Shown piece by piece: positions 10,901 to 22,438 of a stretch of 64,000 nt of DNA (the first letter of the stretch is position 1; every line of letters begins with the position of its first letter). Source of the DNA: Panicum virgatum (Eukaryota > Streptophyta > Magnoliopsida > Poales > Poaceae). The stretch spans positions 24,386,538-24,450,537 of the forward strand of contig NC_053150.1 of the NCBI RefSeq assembly GCF_016808335.1, read 5' to 3'. The notes under the pieces are model-generated. The model had not been told where the DNA came from. It worked only from the letters and a program-made list of their open reading frames with translations, and did no database searches. A program made the translations under genes and the position numbers.

Positions 10901-13900
10901 CTTATTGTGTTCTTTATAAACTAATATAATGCAGATACAATTGAAGTCTTTAGCAGAGGAAATGCAGGCTGTAAATAAAGGACTCGAGAAAGTTGAGCAA
11001 GAGCTTACTACATCTGAAAATGATGGTCCTGTGTCAGAGATCTTTCGCAAGGTAACTACAACTGCTGCATCTTTTTATTCATTCTTTAGTAACTGCAATT
11101 AACATGGCTGTAGTACTATATGCACACCTAAGTGCACAATTTAGAAAACCAGGCTGAACTGGTGGTGTTACTGTAAACCCAAGAATGTGGTGTACATTTT
11201 CATAAGAAAATCGTAAAGTATTATTTTATTACAAATTTGGGGAGGAATTGAACCCCACAACACAGAACACTGCTTCTTTCAAATAGTCCAGGCAAATCAA
11301 TTAGGCTAAGGAATTTGCTTGTCCATAGTTTTCAACTTGTATATAAAGCAACTGATTCTTGTTGGTAATGCCATCACTCGAGACCATCTATTTATTTAAT
11401 TTTATTACACACCAATAATGATGTTTTATCGAACCAGTGCCTGGACCAGGTAACCACACAAACCTGGTCGGTTTCTAGAACTATGTGTTGATACCAGTGA
11501 ACTCTTTTACATGAAATGTTATTTCTTGAATGTACTATCAGTTTACCAGCGCCATAGTTATAGTCAAATGGTAAACCCATCACATTTTTGGCAGACACTG
11601 AAGGATTTTCTCATTGGCGCTGAAGCTGAAGTGAGGTCTTTGACCTCACTTTATTCTAATGTGGTATGTTTATCTCTCTGTGATTGAAATTTTTTTGTGC
11701 CCTATATTGACTTTTGAGTATTATGTTTTTCTCGAATGCGCAGGAGAACTGCGCATCAATATATTAAGAAGGAGAAAAGGGGTAAAGAGCCCCTAAAACA
11801 AAAAGGTTACAGGGTTGAAGGGTCTGTAACACACCCTGGAAACACCCTAAATTGTTTCTCTTAGATTACAACTAGGACCAGACTAGACCAGACTAGACCA
11901 GACCACCAGCAACAGCTAGGAGGTAGGAGCCAGGGCGAGGGAGTTGTTTGATTAGAATTGAGGGAGCCAGGGCCAGGGCGAGGTAGGAGCCAGAGCAACA
12001 GCTATTATGTGTAGACTCTGCTTCTCCAAATGAAATGAAAGTGAACAAGGAATGTTGGAAGTACATAAGTTACTAATTGGTGCAGGGAGTTGTTTGATTA
12101 AACATGTAAATATGATGGTTGAATCGAGAAGGGTTCAATAACTCAAATTCGAAAGACATGAAACATTTAAATTGTAGGAGTTAATTTGAAATAAAAGACT
12201 CATAGATTCTACCATAATTGTAGTACATACTATATATATTACATACTATATACTTGATACCATAATAAATTTGTCTCTCACTTTCTGCAGTTCTTCTGTA
12301 TTTTTAAACATTTTTTTGTCATCATATGACCATACTGTCAAGTTTCTCTCAATGTGATATTGTTTTCCTATCACATGTTTAGATATCATCTGTTTTTAGT
12401 TTACATTGTTCCTTCATTTATTCTTATGTTACTGGACATATACTACTTTTCATTTATGTTGATTATAGTATTTTTCTTGATTTTTTTCAATTCAGTATGA
12501 TTATTTCTTTTGCAAAATATTGATTATTTTTCTTTGCTCAGAAATAAAATTGATTGCATAATTCTATATCTTAATTAGGATATAACTCTATATCTTAATT
12601 AGGATACTAATTACCTATATTTGATTAGAATTGAACTTATAATTTGTAACTTGAAGCTTCTACCGAGCTTTTTTTTTATTATTTTATTTTACTATTTTTG
12701 GCTCGTTTCCATATTTTTCTCATAGTTTTAACTAGTGCTCCTTTTATTATGAAGATTTGATTTTTTATGTTTGCGAATCTTTTGCCATTTTCTTGTCATT
12801 GTTGCATTTTGCCCTGATTTTTTCAAAATTTTACCATAACTATTTATTTGAGAAATTTCAAATAACTCACCTTCTATTTTGTGAGTTTGTCCAAAATACA
12901 CCTACAACTTCTTTTTCATCAGCAACCAACCCATAACTATTTCTTTCTGTCAAATCCTTCTCTATGGACACTTGGCTGCATGATTTAGTGCTTGTATGGT
13001 TTCAAGAGTGGCATGGTGCTATCGAGGGTCCATGTAATCCTGTTTAATAATTCATGTAATGCACTGTACATGCACCTTTTGTGGATTCACTATCTTCAAG
13101 TATGGAGAAATAGGGCGACATGTTTGATTAGATGGTCATAAAGATGTTGTAAGCCATGCATATAATACCTTGCCCCAATAATGCAATGGCACAAGCTCTG
13201 TAGCATGCATAGAATAGCTTTTACGGGCTATTTGACAACCAACTAAGAGCTGGGGACGTGAAACTGATATAAAAGTTGCAAGTTTCCAATTGGTGGTTGT
13301 GGGCTCGCTCGCCTCTAGCTCTTTTTGAATAGCAAGCCTAGTTTTTTTATTTATAACCTCCACCCCTCCCGCAATGGCCATTAGTTTTGGTTGTTGGAAT
13401 TGTCCTAAGTTCTGTTATTTGGACATCTGCAGGGTCGAAACGCGGATGCATTAGCGCTTTATTTTGGAGAAGATCCAGCGCGATGTCCATTTGAGCAAGG
13501 TGTACTTTTCCACCTATTGTCCTGGAAATATTTTTGGTTTATGTAATGGGAGACTGCTGTTCTTAACATTTTTTATTCATAAATGTTTTCCTGTGTTTTG
13601 ACAGTAGTCACAACACTCCTAAACTTTGTGAGATTGTTCACACGCTCCCATGAAGAGAACTGTAAACAACTGGATCTTGAAAAGAAGAAAGCTCTGAAGG
13701 AAGCAGAAGAGAATAGTAAGCAACTGGACCTTGGAAAGAAGAAAGCTCAAAAGGAAGCAGAAACAGAGAAAACAAAAACTCTAAAGGAAGCAGAAGATAA
13801 CAGTAAGCAATTGCACCATGAAAAGAAGAAAGCTCAGAAGGAAGTAGAAATAGAGAAAACAAAAACTCTGAAGGAAGCAGAAGACAATAGTAAGAAACTG

Positions 13901-14108
13901 GACCTTGAAAAGAAGAAAGCTCAGAAGGAAGCAGAAACAGATAAAACGGAAAATAAATCCGATAATGAGGAAGCATGTAAGAAAGAATCAGCAAATGATA
14001 AAGGTTCAAAAAAAGGAATCGGCAAATGAGAAAGCTAAGCTAAACAATTCGATCAAAGAGTTAGATATATCACCTCAACCTCCTGCACAAACTGCTAGTG
14101 CCAAATGA
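7924..14108 (+). CDS. Class II formin, FH2 domain and C-terminal tail (12 exons, 5' part missing)
   Basis: The exons are 7924-7995, 8329-8427, 8513-8554, 8752-8832, 8923-8973, 9049-9130, 9999-10093, 10765-10836, 10935-11051, 11595-11663, 13433-13499 and 13605 to the stop. All junctions are GT-AG and all phases agree. The product starts at IDLRRANNC, inside the FH2 domain. It includes the FH2 signature LGNALNQGTARGS, then LDSLLKLSDTRARNNKM, and ends after FVRLFTRSHEENCKQLDLEKKKA. Formins nucleate and cap actin filaments, and FH2 forms the ring dimer. The FH2 lasso/knob start, FH1 and the PTEN-like part expected of class II are absent. They may lie left of the window beyond a TE-filled intron, or be lost. 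The tail stops at 14029 (TGA) because of an extra base in an A7 run near 14011; the alternative frame continues to 14108. Confidence 0.92.
9771..9877 (+). mobile_element. Severely 5'-truncated LINE tail in a formin intron, 15-bp TSD
   Basis: AACTTGTATTTACTC is repeated at 9756-9770 and 9878-9892. Between them lies a grass LINE 3' end (CTGTAACCCTTGGGG, then TGATATAATGATGTGCAGTT, CTCCTGTGCATTCGAGAAAA). It sits in the 868-bp intron between the exons at 9049 and 9999. Confidence 0.85.
11727..11850 (-). mobile_element. Antisense LINE 3' end in a formin intron
   Basis: TTTTTCTCGAATGCGCAGGA followed by GAACTGCGCATCAATATATT is the reverse complement of the LINE tail type seen at 9771-9877. Low-complexity CCAGACTAGACC repeats follow at 11877-11905. 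I could not find a target duplication. Confidence 0.7.
13655..13969 (+). repeat. In-frame 87-bp tandem repeat in the last formin exon
   Basis: A partial unit (13655-13708) is followed by three full 29-codon units at 13709-13795, 13796-13882 and 13883-13969. Each reads like [ED]NSK[QK]L..-KKKAQKE and TEKTKTLKEAE, a strongly charged coiled-coil-like helix. The units differ by point changes, so the expansion is not brand new. The reading frame is kept throughout. Confidence 0.95.
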
Positions 14109-14640
14109 TGACAGTACCAGATGAACTAGGGATAATAGCTTTTTTGACAATGGAGGAAAGTGGATTCTGCCTCTTTCCGATGGTGCTCTCTCGCTTGCTG
14201 TCTGTTAGGTGAATCATGCAGGGTATTGTGGATCTGACATTGAAGTAAAACTAGCTGTAACAAGGAAGTCACTAACTGCACTGGTAAGCATCTTAGCACT
14301 TTGTCGATTTACCAAAAAAACAGCTTAATTCTTTATCAATAAGGTACATTTTAGTTTTGGATTAGTGCTTTGTTCAGTTTATTTCATAAATATTATTTCC
14401 TGCAGTTAATACTTTCTCAGGGGGCTGTTGAAGAAACGACCCTGGGGACAAGCTGTACAAATCTGACATAATGATAGTTTGCCTTTTGGGTATAGATTAT
14501 CCTTAATATTTGTTATCTTCTTGATTGCATGTAGCTAATGTCTCGCATAATGTAAAAAATAAAATAGATCAATAGAATAACTACTGATGTATGTCTAGGT
14601 AATTAGGCTTTTCTTAGCTGTTGTAAAAATAAAGTTCCGT
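14109..14640 (+). other. Formin 3' untranslated region with a possible intron
   Basis: No ORF is seen. A GTAAGC donor at 14284 and a TTTCCTGCAG acceptor ending at 14405 bracket a T-rich 122-bp stretch, so the UTR may be spliced. Confidence 0.45.
14628..14633 (+). terminator. Candidate polyadenylation signal AATAAA for the formin gene
   Basis: AATAAA lies about 520 bp after the extended-frame stop and just before a transition to MITE-like sequence. Confidence 0.4.
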
Positions 14641-14667
14641 TTGCACGGAATGTTGTTTCTTTAGTCT

Positions 14668-14823
14668 ACTCCCTACATCTTCAAAAGAATGCAATTCTCA
14701 TTTCCTGAGAAGTCAAACGATTTCAAGTTTTACCAAATTTATACAAATAATATTAATATTTATGTTACAAAATAAGTATTACGAGATTAATCATGTAATA
14801 TGTTTTCATACTAAATCTATTTA
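14668..14823. mobile_element. Stowaway-like MITE remnant
   Basis: It begins TACTCCCTACATCTTC then AAAAGAATGCAATTC, the usual start of grass Stowaway elements. It is AT-rich throughout and has no recognisable right TIR. It runs into the (AT)n tract. Confidence 0.55.
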
Positions 14824-14824
14824 G

Positions 14825-14846
14825 ATATATATATATATATATATAT
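14825..14846. repeat. (AT)11 microsatellite
   Basis: An uninterrupted AT dinucleotide run lies at the broken right end of the Stowaway-like sequence. Confidence 0.95.
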
Positions 14847-15309
14847 TCTGTGGCCGGTTATAGAATAAGTTATTCTGTAGCCAGGCCATCCCACCGGCCA
14901 TCTGACCACCCACCGTGTGGACGCTTTCCTCTGCCTCCTTCACGGCTTCACGCAGGAGCCGAGTACACGCTAGAGTCGAGCCGCTGCGAAGACATTTACT
15001 ACGGCAATTTTATTGACAATGAATTCGTTTACGATTGTTTTGGGATTCGAGTTCACGTTTGTGCCCCGCATGCAAGCTAGTTGACTGTGTTACGAGAATA
15101 CATGAACATTATTCTTTGTGGACACGTTGCTGCATGTGTACGTATTTTTCATTTTTATCATCCATGTGTACGCGTGTTACGATAATACAAGCTAGAACTG
15201 GAGAGGGCTGGTGGACTAGTGCATGCAAATTACGATAAAATATATTTAGGCACTTTATCAATATACATGAACTATAACCCATAGGATCCTAGGAATAATA
15301 AGAGCGTGA

Positions 15310-15775
15310 TAATTAGGATAAGAAATTACCCCAATTTGATTCAACTTTTTTCAAGGTATTAGTTCCCACAATGATGGGACTAATTTACGATAAAATAATT
15401 ATAAGAATTCGAATGGCTTGAGATGGTAATAAGGATGGGCTGTTTCACACAATTTGGCATCAAACTTATTCCGAAGAGCAAATTACTATAATCGCAAGAT
15501 AAAATTACCATGAAATAGTTATAACTTGCAAGAATTTCAATTACTTGAGATGATAAATTAGAATGGGATGTTACCACAATTTAGAGTCAATATGTATTCA
15601 CTATGAGGAACCGATCTTGTATACCAGCTAAATGTATATAGTAGTTGTGATGAGACAAATTAAAGTTACCATAATATAATTATGAGAAGATGAGTTTACT
15701 AAAACTCGATAGTATATTACTATATTGACTACAATATAGAAGGCGGGTTACCACAATCTGGCAATGAGCATGCAT
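15310..15775. repeat. Diverged AT-rich tandem repeat of about 120-180 bp units
   Basis: The phrases TTACCATGAAATAGTTATAA, CTTGAGATGATAA and GGGCTGTTTCACACAATTTG recur in altered forms at about 15390-15470, 15490-15600 and 15660-15770. Each unit ends with a T-[TC]-ACC/CAC-ACAAT-[TC]-TGG phrase. No ORF is present. Confidence 0.55.
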
Positions 15776-16238
15776 GGCGTTACAATATATGCAAGAAAGA
15801 TTTACTTGTAGTACCGTGTCCATTGATAATAGCAAATATTTTTTAGTAAGAAAAACCTTTATGATGCTCAGTTATACCGAGCACAAACAAGCTTGTACAA
15901 TGCCTCTGATAAAGAAATAACGACAACTAAAACACTGTATGGAGCACGAGCAGCCTTCGTGCTTCAGGTCCAACAGGAAGCTTCTTGTTATAGTCATCTT
16001 TATCATGTGGACAGTGGACTCGTGGGCTTGTGGCTGTGCATGGTCATCTGCAGGTGACTGTGCTGGAGCTACACTAGCATTAGCATTACATCAAAGCATA
16101 ACAAAAGGTAATATGGGCACAATTAAACCACATGGTGTATTTGTCAAATTACAGTACAAGACAGCAACAATTGAATGCAATTTTCAGAGTATGATTTTCA
16201 GAAGAAATAGTAAATTATATGGTTAAATTACCACATAA

Positions 16239-16424
16239 TTGATAGTCAAAATTACAATAACACAATAATGAAAGACGTAATTCCTGACTATAATTTGCGA
16301 CAAAGAAAGTTCTTGATAGCTGTTGTAGATAAATTTCAAAAATTATAGGAACACAACAATGGGAGACATAATTTCTGACTATGGTTTGTGAGATGGAAAG
16401 TTCTTTATAACTAATGTAGATAAA
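16239..16424. repeat. Two-copy tandem repeat, period about 93 bp
   Basis: The units both contain ACACAA-AATG-GA-ACGTAATT-CTGACTAT, then AAAGTTCTT-ATA and GTAGATAAAT. The second unit starts near 16332. It is in the same AT-rich block as the preceding repeat. Confidence 0.7.
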
Positions 16425-17394
16425 TCAAACACAAATATAGAACCTGATGAAATCCACATAGATCAAGAAATAGTAAAGTATGCGGCTGATTTACCACTGT
16501 GCAGGGTCAACGAAGGTCTAGTAAATCATGAGAATTTTGCACAATGAAGCCTGCTAGCTATAGAGCAATCGATCATCAAAAGTATATGTGTAATTGCAAG
16601 ATCATGAACCAGCAAAAAGATATGGCTTTTTTTCTCCACCGGATTTTTTACACAAAAAAAGTCTCCATGGGCAGCATCTTAACTTCATCTCTAGTTGCAA
16701 ACACAGCGTGCATCAGCAGCACCCACGTACCGCCCAAGAATGTGCCGTCCGGACATGCCGTTGCGCCGCCGCTAGGATCACCGTTCGCCAGGTCACCGCT
16801 GCTAGTCTGCTACCACCGACGTGGTGCCTTTCCCACCGCTAAGATCTGATTCTGCACCTCCAGCATCCACAAGAATATAATCGGCTACTAATCTAGAGAA
16901 ATCGGCTGCTAATCCAAAGGGAATGAGATCGATAGTGAATTAGTACTACCAGAATGTCCAAACAGAAACAGAGAAAACGCAGAGTTTTACATGTCGCTGG
17001 CAGAGCATCTATGGCACACGCAAAATCAATAACCTGCAAAAGAAATGCCTTTTCTCCATTGTAACATATATACAGTAAACACATATTTTTAATCAGATTG
17101 TTGACACACAAAAGAAAAATGTGGCTGCCCAGATCTTCAGCACCGTTGGAGAATCTACGCAAAGAAATAGCATGCGCTAGCTTCACCCTTATTAGTTAAT
17201 CTGCAAAATTTACATGCACAACATGCAAAATCGTGAGAGTACAAGCCGGCCATGGACGAGCAAAGAAAGGGCAGCTAGCAGCTCACGGTGCCTGAACGAA
17301 ATGCAGGCGTCATGATGATACCTTCGACTACGGCCGTGCTGCCGTCCCTATTGTACATCTTCCCGTCCGCACACAGGCAAGCTGTAAGCCAGTA
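16425..17394. other. Intergenic sequence without a supported gene
   Basis: Short overlapping frames at 16544-16849 are moderately GC-rich around 16700-16840 but show no recognisable domain. Nothing else is seen up to the Athila junction near 17395. Confidence 0.4.
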
Positions 17395-18869
17395 ACCACG
17401 TTGTGGCGGATCATTTATCGCGCATGACCAATACGAATACTCAAGACCCGCCGATAAATGATTTCCTACGGGACGATATGCTTCTCAAAGTAACAGCTTC
17501 GCACCCCTGGTATGTGAATATCGTAAACTTCATGGTTTCAGGGTATATACCCCCGGGGGAAAGCAAAAAGAAGTTAGTGCACGAGAGCAGACGCCACCTA
17601 TGGGATGCACCATATCTGTATCGAGTCTGTGCAGATGGGTTACACAGACATTGTGTACCTACGGCAGAAGGACAAAAGATCATAGAGAAATGCCATGCAG
17701 CACCATATGGAGGTCACTATGGTGTATTTCGCACTCAAGCGAAAATCTGGCAGAGCGGTTTCTATTGGCCATCCATGTTTGAAGATACAAAGAACTTCAT
17801 CCACAGATGTCCAAACTGCCAGAGGCATGGAGGGATCACAGCTCGCGATTCAATGCCCCTGAACTACAATCTTCAGGTTGAACTTTTTGATGTCTGGGGT
17901 ATTGATTACATGTGACCTTTTGTAAGATCCCAAGGATGCGAGTATATTCTAGTCGCCGTAGATTATGCCTCCAAATGGGTCGAAGCCATGCCATGCAGAG
18001 CCGCAGATGCAAAGCATGCCCGTAAGATGTTCCATGAGATTATCTTTCCAAGGTTTGGCACACCACGGATGGTAATCAGTGACGGAGGGTCACACTTCAT
18101 TGACTCAGCCTTCCGGAACTTTCTCAAGGAACTAGGGACAAGGCACAACATTGCGACTCCATATCACCCTCAGACCAGCGGTCAAGCAGAAACATCTAAC
18201 AAGCAAATTAAGAATATTCTGCAGAAGACCGTGAATGAGATGGGGAGGGGATGGAAGCTGAAATTACCGGATGCACTGTGGGCATACCGTACAGCATACA
18301 AGACACCCATTGGAATGTCACCCTATCAGCTTGTCTACAGGAAAACTTGCCACTTACCCGTAGAGCTAGAGCATAGAGCGCATTGGGCTATCCGGAAGTG
18401 GAACATGGATCTTAAAATAACCAGAGAATACCGAAAGCGTCAAATCTTAGAATTGGAAAAATGGAGAGACAAAGCTTATCATAGTGCCTCAATTTACAAA
18501 GAAAGAACCAAGAGATGGCACGATAAGAAATTGAAGCCTAAGAACTTCAATCCCGGAGACAAGGTATTACTCTTTAATTCTAGGGTCAAGTTATTTGGTC
18601 ATGGGAAACTACGAAGCCAATGGCAAGGACCGTATCACGTCAGCGACACATCACCACATGGAGCCATCACGATACAAGATGACGATGGTAACGCCTATGA
18701 GGTAAATGGTCAACGACTCAAGTTTTTCCTAGACCATAAAAAAGCTCTTGATGAGGAGATAGACGTGATTGACTTAGTCGATCCCATACTTATATTCAAA
18801 AAGAGCCATATAGGCCAAAAGGGCAGGTGGGCCCATCCTATATCTCAAACACACAACCCCACCAGTTGA
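17395..18869 (+). pseudogene. Gypsy integrase region, one internal stop
   Basis: It contains the HHCC zinc region (HAAPYGGHYGVFRTQAKIW ... CPNCQRHGG), the catalytic core (WGIDYM, then DYASKWVEAMP, SDGGSHF and an SGQAETSNKQIKNIL block with the final Glu), and a C-terminal part (GDKVLLFNSRVKLFGHGKL) with no chromodomain. TGA at 17913-17915 interrupts it where the sister copy has Gly. The frame is otherwise open to TGA 18867-18869. Integrase inserts the cDNA into chromosomes; this copy is dead. Confidence 0.92.
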
Positions 18870-18902
18870 CCCGCGCAAGCTGGGGCCCATTGGGGCCCAG
18901 CA

Positions 18903-18930
18903 TGGGTTGGCCGACCTATAGGTCGGCCGA
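18903..18930. other. GC palindrome pair in the pol / extra-ORF spacer
   Basis: GGTTGGCCGACC, then TATA, then GGTCGGCCGA. The inner 20 bases GGCCGACCTATAGGTCGGCC are a perfect palindrome. A second pair lies inside the extra ORF (19196-19207 and 19213-19224, both GGTCGGCCGACC), and a degenerate set is in the LTR at about 21449-21494. Confidence 0.85.
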
Positions 18931-19110
18931 ATCTGGGCCAACCCCAGTGAGGCCCAGCTTCGGGTCACGGCCTCCTTGACCCACCTAGAGTCCAAGTCCG
19001 CGAGGCGTGACGGCGTTTCGCGACGAGAAAAGGAGTCTCATACTCTTCTTCTTCTCTTTAGAAACCCTAAAACTCCATACCTTGTTTCCATCTATTCCCC
19101 AAAATCATCG

Positions 19111-19776
19111 ATGGAAGACGTGGCGACCTTCGTGCAGCCCCTGGCCATGATCCCAGCTGAGGGGAACAGCGGAGGACCGGTGGGCGCCACCCTCTGGTCG
19201 GCCGACCTGCCTGGTCGGCCGACCAGGGGGCGTGACATCCAGCGCCCCCGCTCCACTGCACGTTCCCCTTCGCCTATCATGATTGCAAGATCCAGGGCAC
19301 GAGCGCACAGTCCTTATGGAAGGCCGTCCAGAGAAGCTCCGGCCTCATCAAGGCCAATAGTACAGCAGCTCTTCAAAGATGGAGCGGCAACAGGATCACC
19401 AGTGCTACCTCAGACTGCATGGGTTGCTCCTGTGCCATAGAAGAGCGCTCCAGAGGCTGCACAGGGGGCAACCTCAACACGGACTTCAGACGCTCAGAGG
19501 AAGAACGCTGCCACCAGTCCTTCGCCAAAGAAGGCCAGATCTCAGTCGTCGCCTGCAAAGCCCAAGGACGACGTGACTTCAGAGGGACCCACCATCGCCG
19601 ACCTCACCGTGATGGTCCAGCAGCTACGCCTGGAGAATAGGCGTCTCGAGAACCAGCTTGCGGAGAGGAAGATCGATGTGGGAGAGCTTCGGGATGACTT
19701 ACGTCTTCTGCGGAGAGGGTTGAGCGCAAAGATGAAGCGCTTGTTTGAGGCTACGGGTCACAAGGACCTCTATTAG
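19111..19776 (+). pseudogene. Extra ORF after pol, coiled-coil C-terminus (one internal stop)
   Basis: It is a single frame from ATG 19111 to TAG 19774-19776 (222 codons), broken only by TAG 19438-19440. The N-terminal two thirds is rich in Pro, Ser, Arg and Ala and has no recognised fold. Residues about 155-205 form a heptad-like helix (LTVMVQQLRLENRRLENQL). It ends AKMKRLFEATGHKDLY. The ORF at 54480-53620 in the sister element ends KIKRLAKATGNEDLY at the same place relative to pol. I know of no named function. Additional ORFs after pol occur in Athila-type elements, but this one has no visible signal peptide or membrane segment. Confidence 0.75.
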
Positions 19777-20540
19777 GAGTCACTTCCTAAGAAAGGTCGT
19801 TATCATAGATCTAGTTGGGCGCTAGTCTTAGTCGAGTCGTTTAGGTTTAGGTCAGTCTAGTCGCGCCCAGGTCTTTATTTCATCTAGATTTGTGAACTTT
19901 GGCTCCCCGGTGTTAAGGCCGGCAGAGCCTCATTATCTTTCATATTTGGTGTGTTTTGTCTATGATCGAAGAGCCGGTCGAAAACAAGTGTGGGGGCGAG
20001 ATCCCATGATGCTACACATCCACGATCACATTCACACGTCACGTGCACCTTCCACTCCGACTCATGAGTTTGCACTACCTCACTTGTTTCCTCCCTTTAG
20101 CGTTTCTAAACATGAGCATATCTTTTCAAATTCTTAAAACTGTTTAAGAAATTTGCTAATAAGAGCTCTTGATAGATGCCTTTCATAAATTTTTTTCATG
20201 CTGCGCTTATGTTTGTGAACCATATTTTATAGGACCCATGATGCTTAGTTGTTGACTAACGTGACATGTCTGGTTTAAAGTTGTTTGTCTCTTTCATGTT
20301 GACCAGTCTGTGATTTTATTTATAAAAACGAAAACTAAGTTCTTGGTCTTATCCTTTATCCACCATGCTACCAGAGCCATATAAAAATCCCATGCTATGT
20401 CTCTTGGCTACATGATTGAGCTTGATCAAATTTTGTGACCCATCATGGTTCTGCTCTGTTTAAGCACTTGATTTAAGGTTTTATGTTCAGATAAATCTTG
20501 TGCTCCTTAAATACTGTCTGACAATGTTATTCGAAAAAAA

Positions 20541-20637
20541 AGAAAAAGAGAGAGGGATGAAAAGATGGCATGCCAAAGAAGCATGACCCAAAAAAAAAGA
20601 GAGAGAGAAAAGATGGCATGCCAAAGAAGCATGACCC
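20541..20637. repeat. Two-copy tandem repeat, period 48 bp
   Basis: AAAAGATGGCATGCCAAAGA plus AGCATGACCCA occurs twice, with purine-rich GAGAGA linkers. It lies in the non-coding part of the gypsy fragment between the extra ORF and the LTR. Confidence 0.85.
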
Positions 20638-21081
20638 AGCAAATAAAACCAGACATGAAAAGGGGCATGTATTTATCTGTGCACTAACCTGATCAGTCGT
20701 AGATATGAGTACAAACCTGTGGATCCAATCTTTGATCTTGCAATAGATTTGGGCCAACCAGACGACATTCTACCTCATCCATCGAAACTCCACATATACC
20801 ATCAGAGCCGGTGAGGTAAAATAAGGATAAATGCTGTTAAGAGGCTACGAGCGACTCTGAGAGACCCATGGAGGAGAGTAAGACCATGAACAATCTTTTC
20901 TAAAAAAAATTCCCAAGTCTGGCAACATGACAGGATGACACTTGAAGCCAAGATCATTCCGTTCTTCAACAACTCAAGATATCATGATAGACACATTCAA
21001 GTTCATAAGTAAGAGCAAGGTATGAAATAACTTTTGTGCCTGATATTCTATCAGGAAGCTACCGGCTCACCTCAGTCCTGA

Positions 21082-21119
21082 CCTTTGCTCGGGACGAGCA
21101 AAGGGCCAAGTGTGGGGGA
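21082..21119 (+). other. Polypurine tract with adjoining stem-loop
   Basis: CCTTTGCTC-GGGAC-GAGCAAAGG (21082-21104) is a perfect 9-bp stem with a 5-nt loop. It is followed by the polypurine tract AGTGTGGGGGA (21109-21119), four bases before the LTR. The sister copy has a similar hairpin at 52133-52151. Confidence 0.85.
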
Positions 21120-21122
21120 TCT

Positions 21123-22386
21123 TGTTGACGGTCATTAACGACCAATTTTGACCGTCAACTCCTGCACAAAAAGGAATAAAAATGTGGAATAAATGCTAGC
21201 ATAGATTTATTTATTAACAAATTCCACATATGGTGCTTGAGAATGTGTGCAGGTGGTTTTGAACTAATTTTGCAGGTTTCAAGCACACTTTGGCCCGACA
21301 TAAAATCGTAGAAATTATCAAAGCACCGATTCAGGCTCAAATGGACTAAGTGTAGCCCAAGAAACCAGTTCAGACCACTCAAGACAGGCCAAGACCAACT
21401 GGGTTATGACAAGGAGGCCCAGGATAGCCTGTTGGATGAAGCTGGGGGCGGTTGGCCCACCTAGCAAGCCGACCAACCTACTGGTCAGCCGACCTGGCCC
21501 ATGGGCCCCACCGCCTCATCCTCGACACATGGCACCTCCTCGCTGGTTGCTTAGGTCGGTTCCAGGAGCTTCAGCCCATGGCTCCCTCCTATAAATATAA
21601 GGGGTGAGGGTAGAGGAATGGACACACACATCACACCCTCTCAACTCACCTTTCTCCCTTGGAGTTTGAGGCCTTCATCCTAGATGCTTAGGTAGACTAG
21701 GAGGTGTAGAAGAAGAGGAGGAGAGTGAGGAGGAGTCGGGGGAAGTGCCGGGTCTCTCGGCACTTTTCTCCGCTTGTACCTCGACGGATGCTTATTCGGT
21801 TGTAAGTGTTCGAGACTTTGTTTGTTTACTTGGAATTAGGGTTTAGATCGCAAGTTATTATCTCTGCCTTATATTAGTTGATGTGTATACTAGCGAGTAG
21901 CATTTGATCTTAGCTTAAGACCCCGGATAGAAAAGGGTAGTCTTGGCCAGGGCTAAGGTTAGTAGGGAAAGGCGTAGACGTGGTGTCTAGGCTGGACTAT
22001 ACCACTCAGTTGTCTGATAGTCCCACAGTTTGTAGATGTAGCCGGCAGGTGGTGACAGCCCTGTTCGAGCCTTTTAGTAATCCTCCACGTTCGAATATCA
22101 GATAGAGCACATATTGGAACTACCGGTTTGCATAAGTTGGTCGATACATTTAGCTCGAAGTATAACGGCGACGTGATCTCTTCTTCTAGGCATAGATACT
22201 AGATATAGAAAGTCTTCTCTTCAGTCTTCTCCACACCGGCGCGTGTGTCCTTGGATGAGCCTGAACCTGTAGATAGCGTACTCACGTTCCTCAGTGGATA
22301 CGATACCCTAGAATACTCTTGGGTGAAAGCTACAGCGGTATCCGTGCGCTTGCGGATTTTATTCGTGACGTTGCAAAATACCAACA
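21123..22386 (+). mobile_element. Athila-like 3' LTR (1264 bp)
   Basis: It runs from TGTTGACGG to TACCAACA, with matching TGTTG/CAACA ends. TATA-like CTATAAATATAAGG is at about 21588-21601, placing the transcript start near 21620. The first 37 bases form a stem (21124-21134 pairs with 21149-21159). The sequence beyond 22386 belongs to the 3' flank of a minus-strand gene. Confidence 0.9.
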
Positions 22387-22438
22387 CTGCTCGCGAGGCC
22401 CAGCGTGTCGTTGCACAGGCCATGGCGTCTGACGTGTG

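Larger units (their letters stand above)
17395..22386 (+). mobile_element. 5'-truncated Athila-like Ty3/gypsy retrotransposon
   Basis: The fragment starts abruptly inside the RNase H/integrase boundary (VADHLSRM). It holds integrase, an extra ORF, about 1.35 kb of non-coding DNA, a polypurine tract and one 3' LTR. Gag, protease, RT and the 5' LTR are missing. Its protein is close to that of the complete element at 51112-60463, so the two belong to one lineage. The Athila assignment is from the lack of a chromodomain, the extra ORF and the PBS of the sister copy. Confidence 0.85.
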
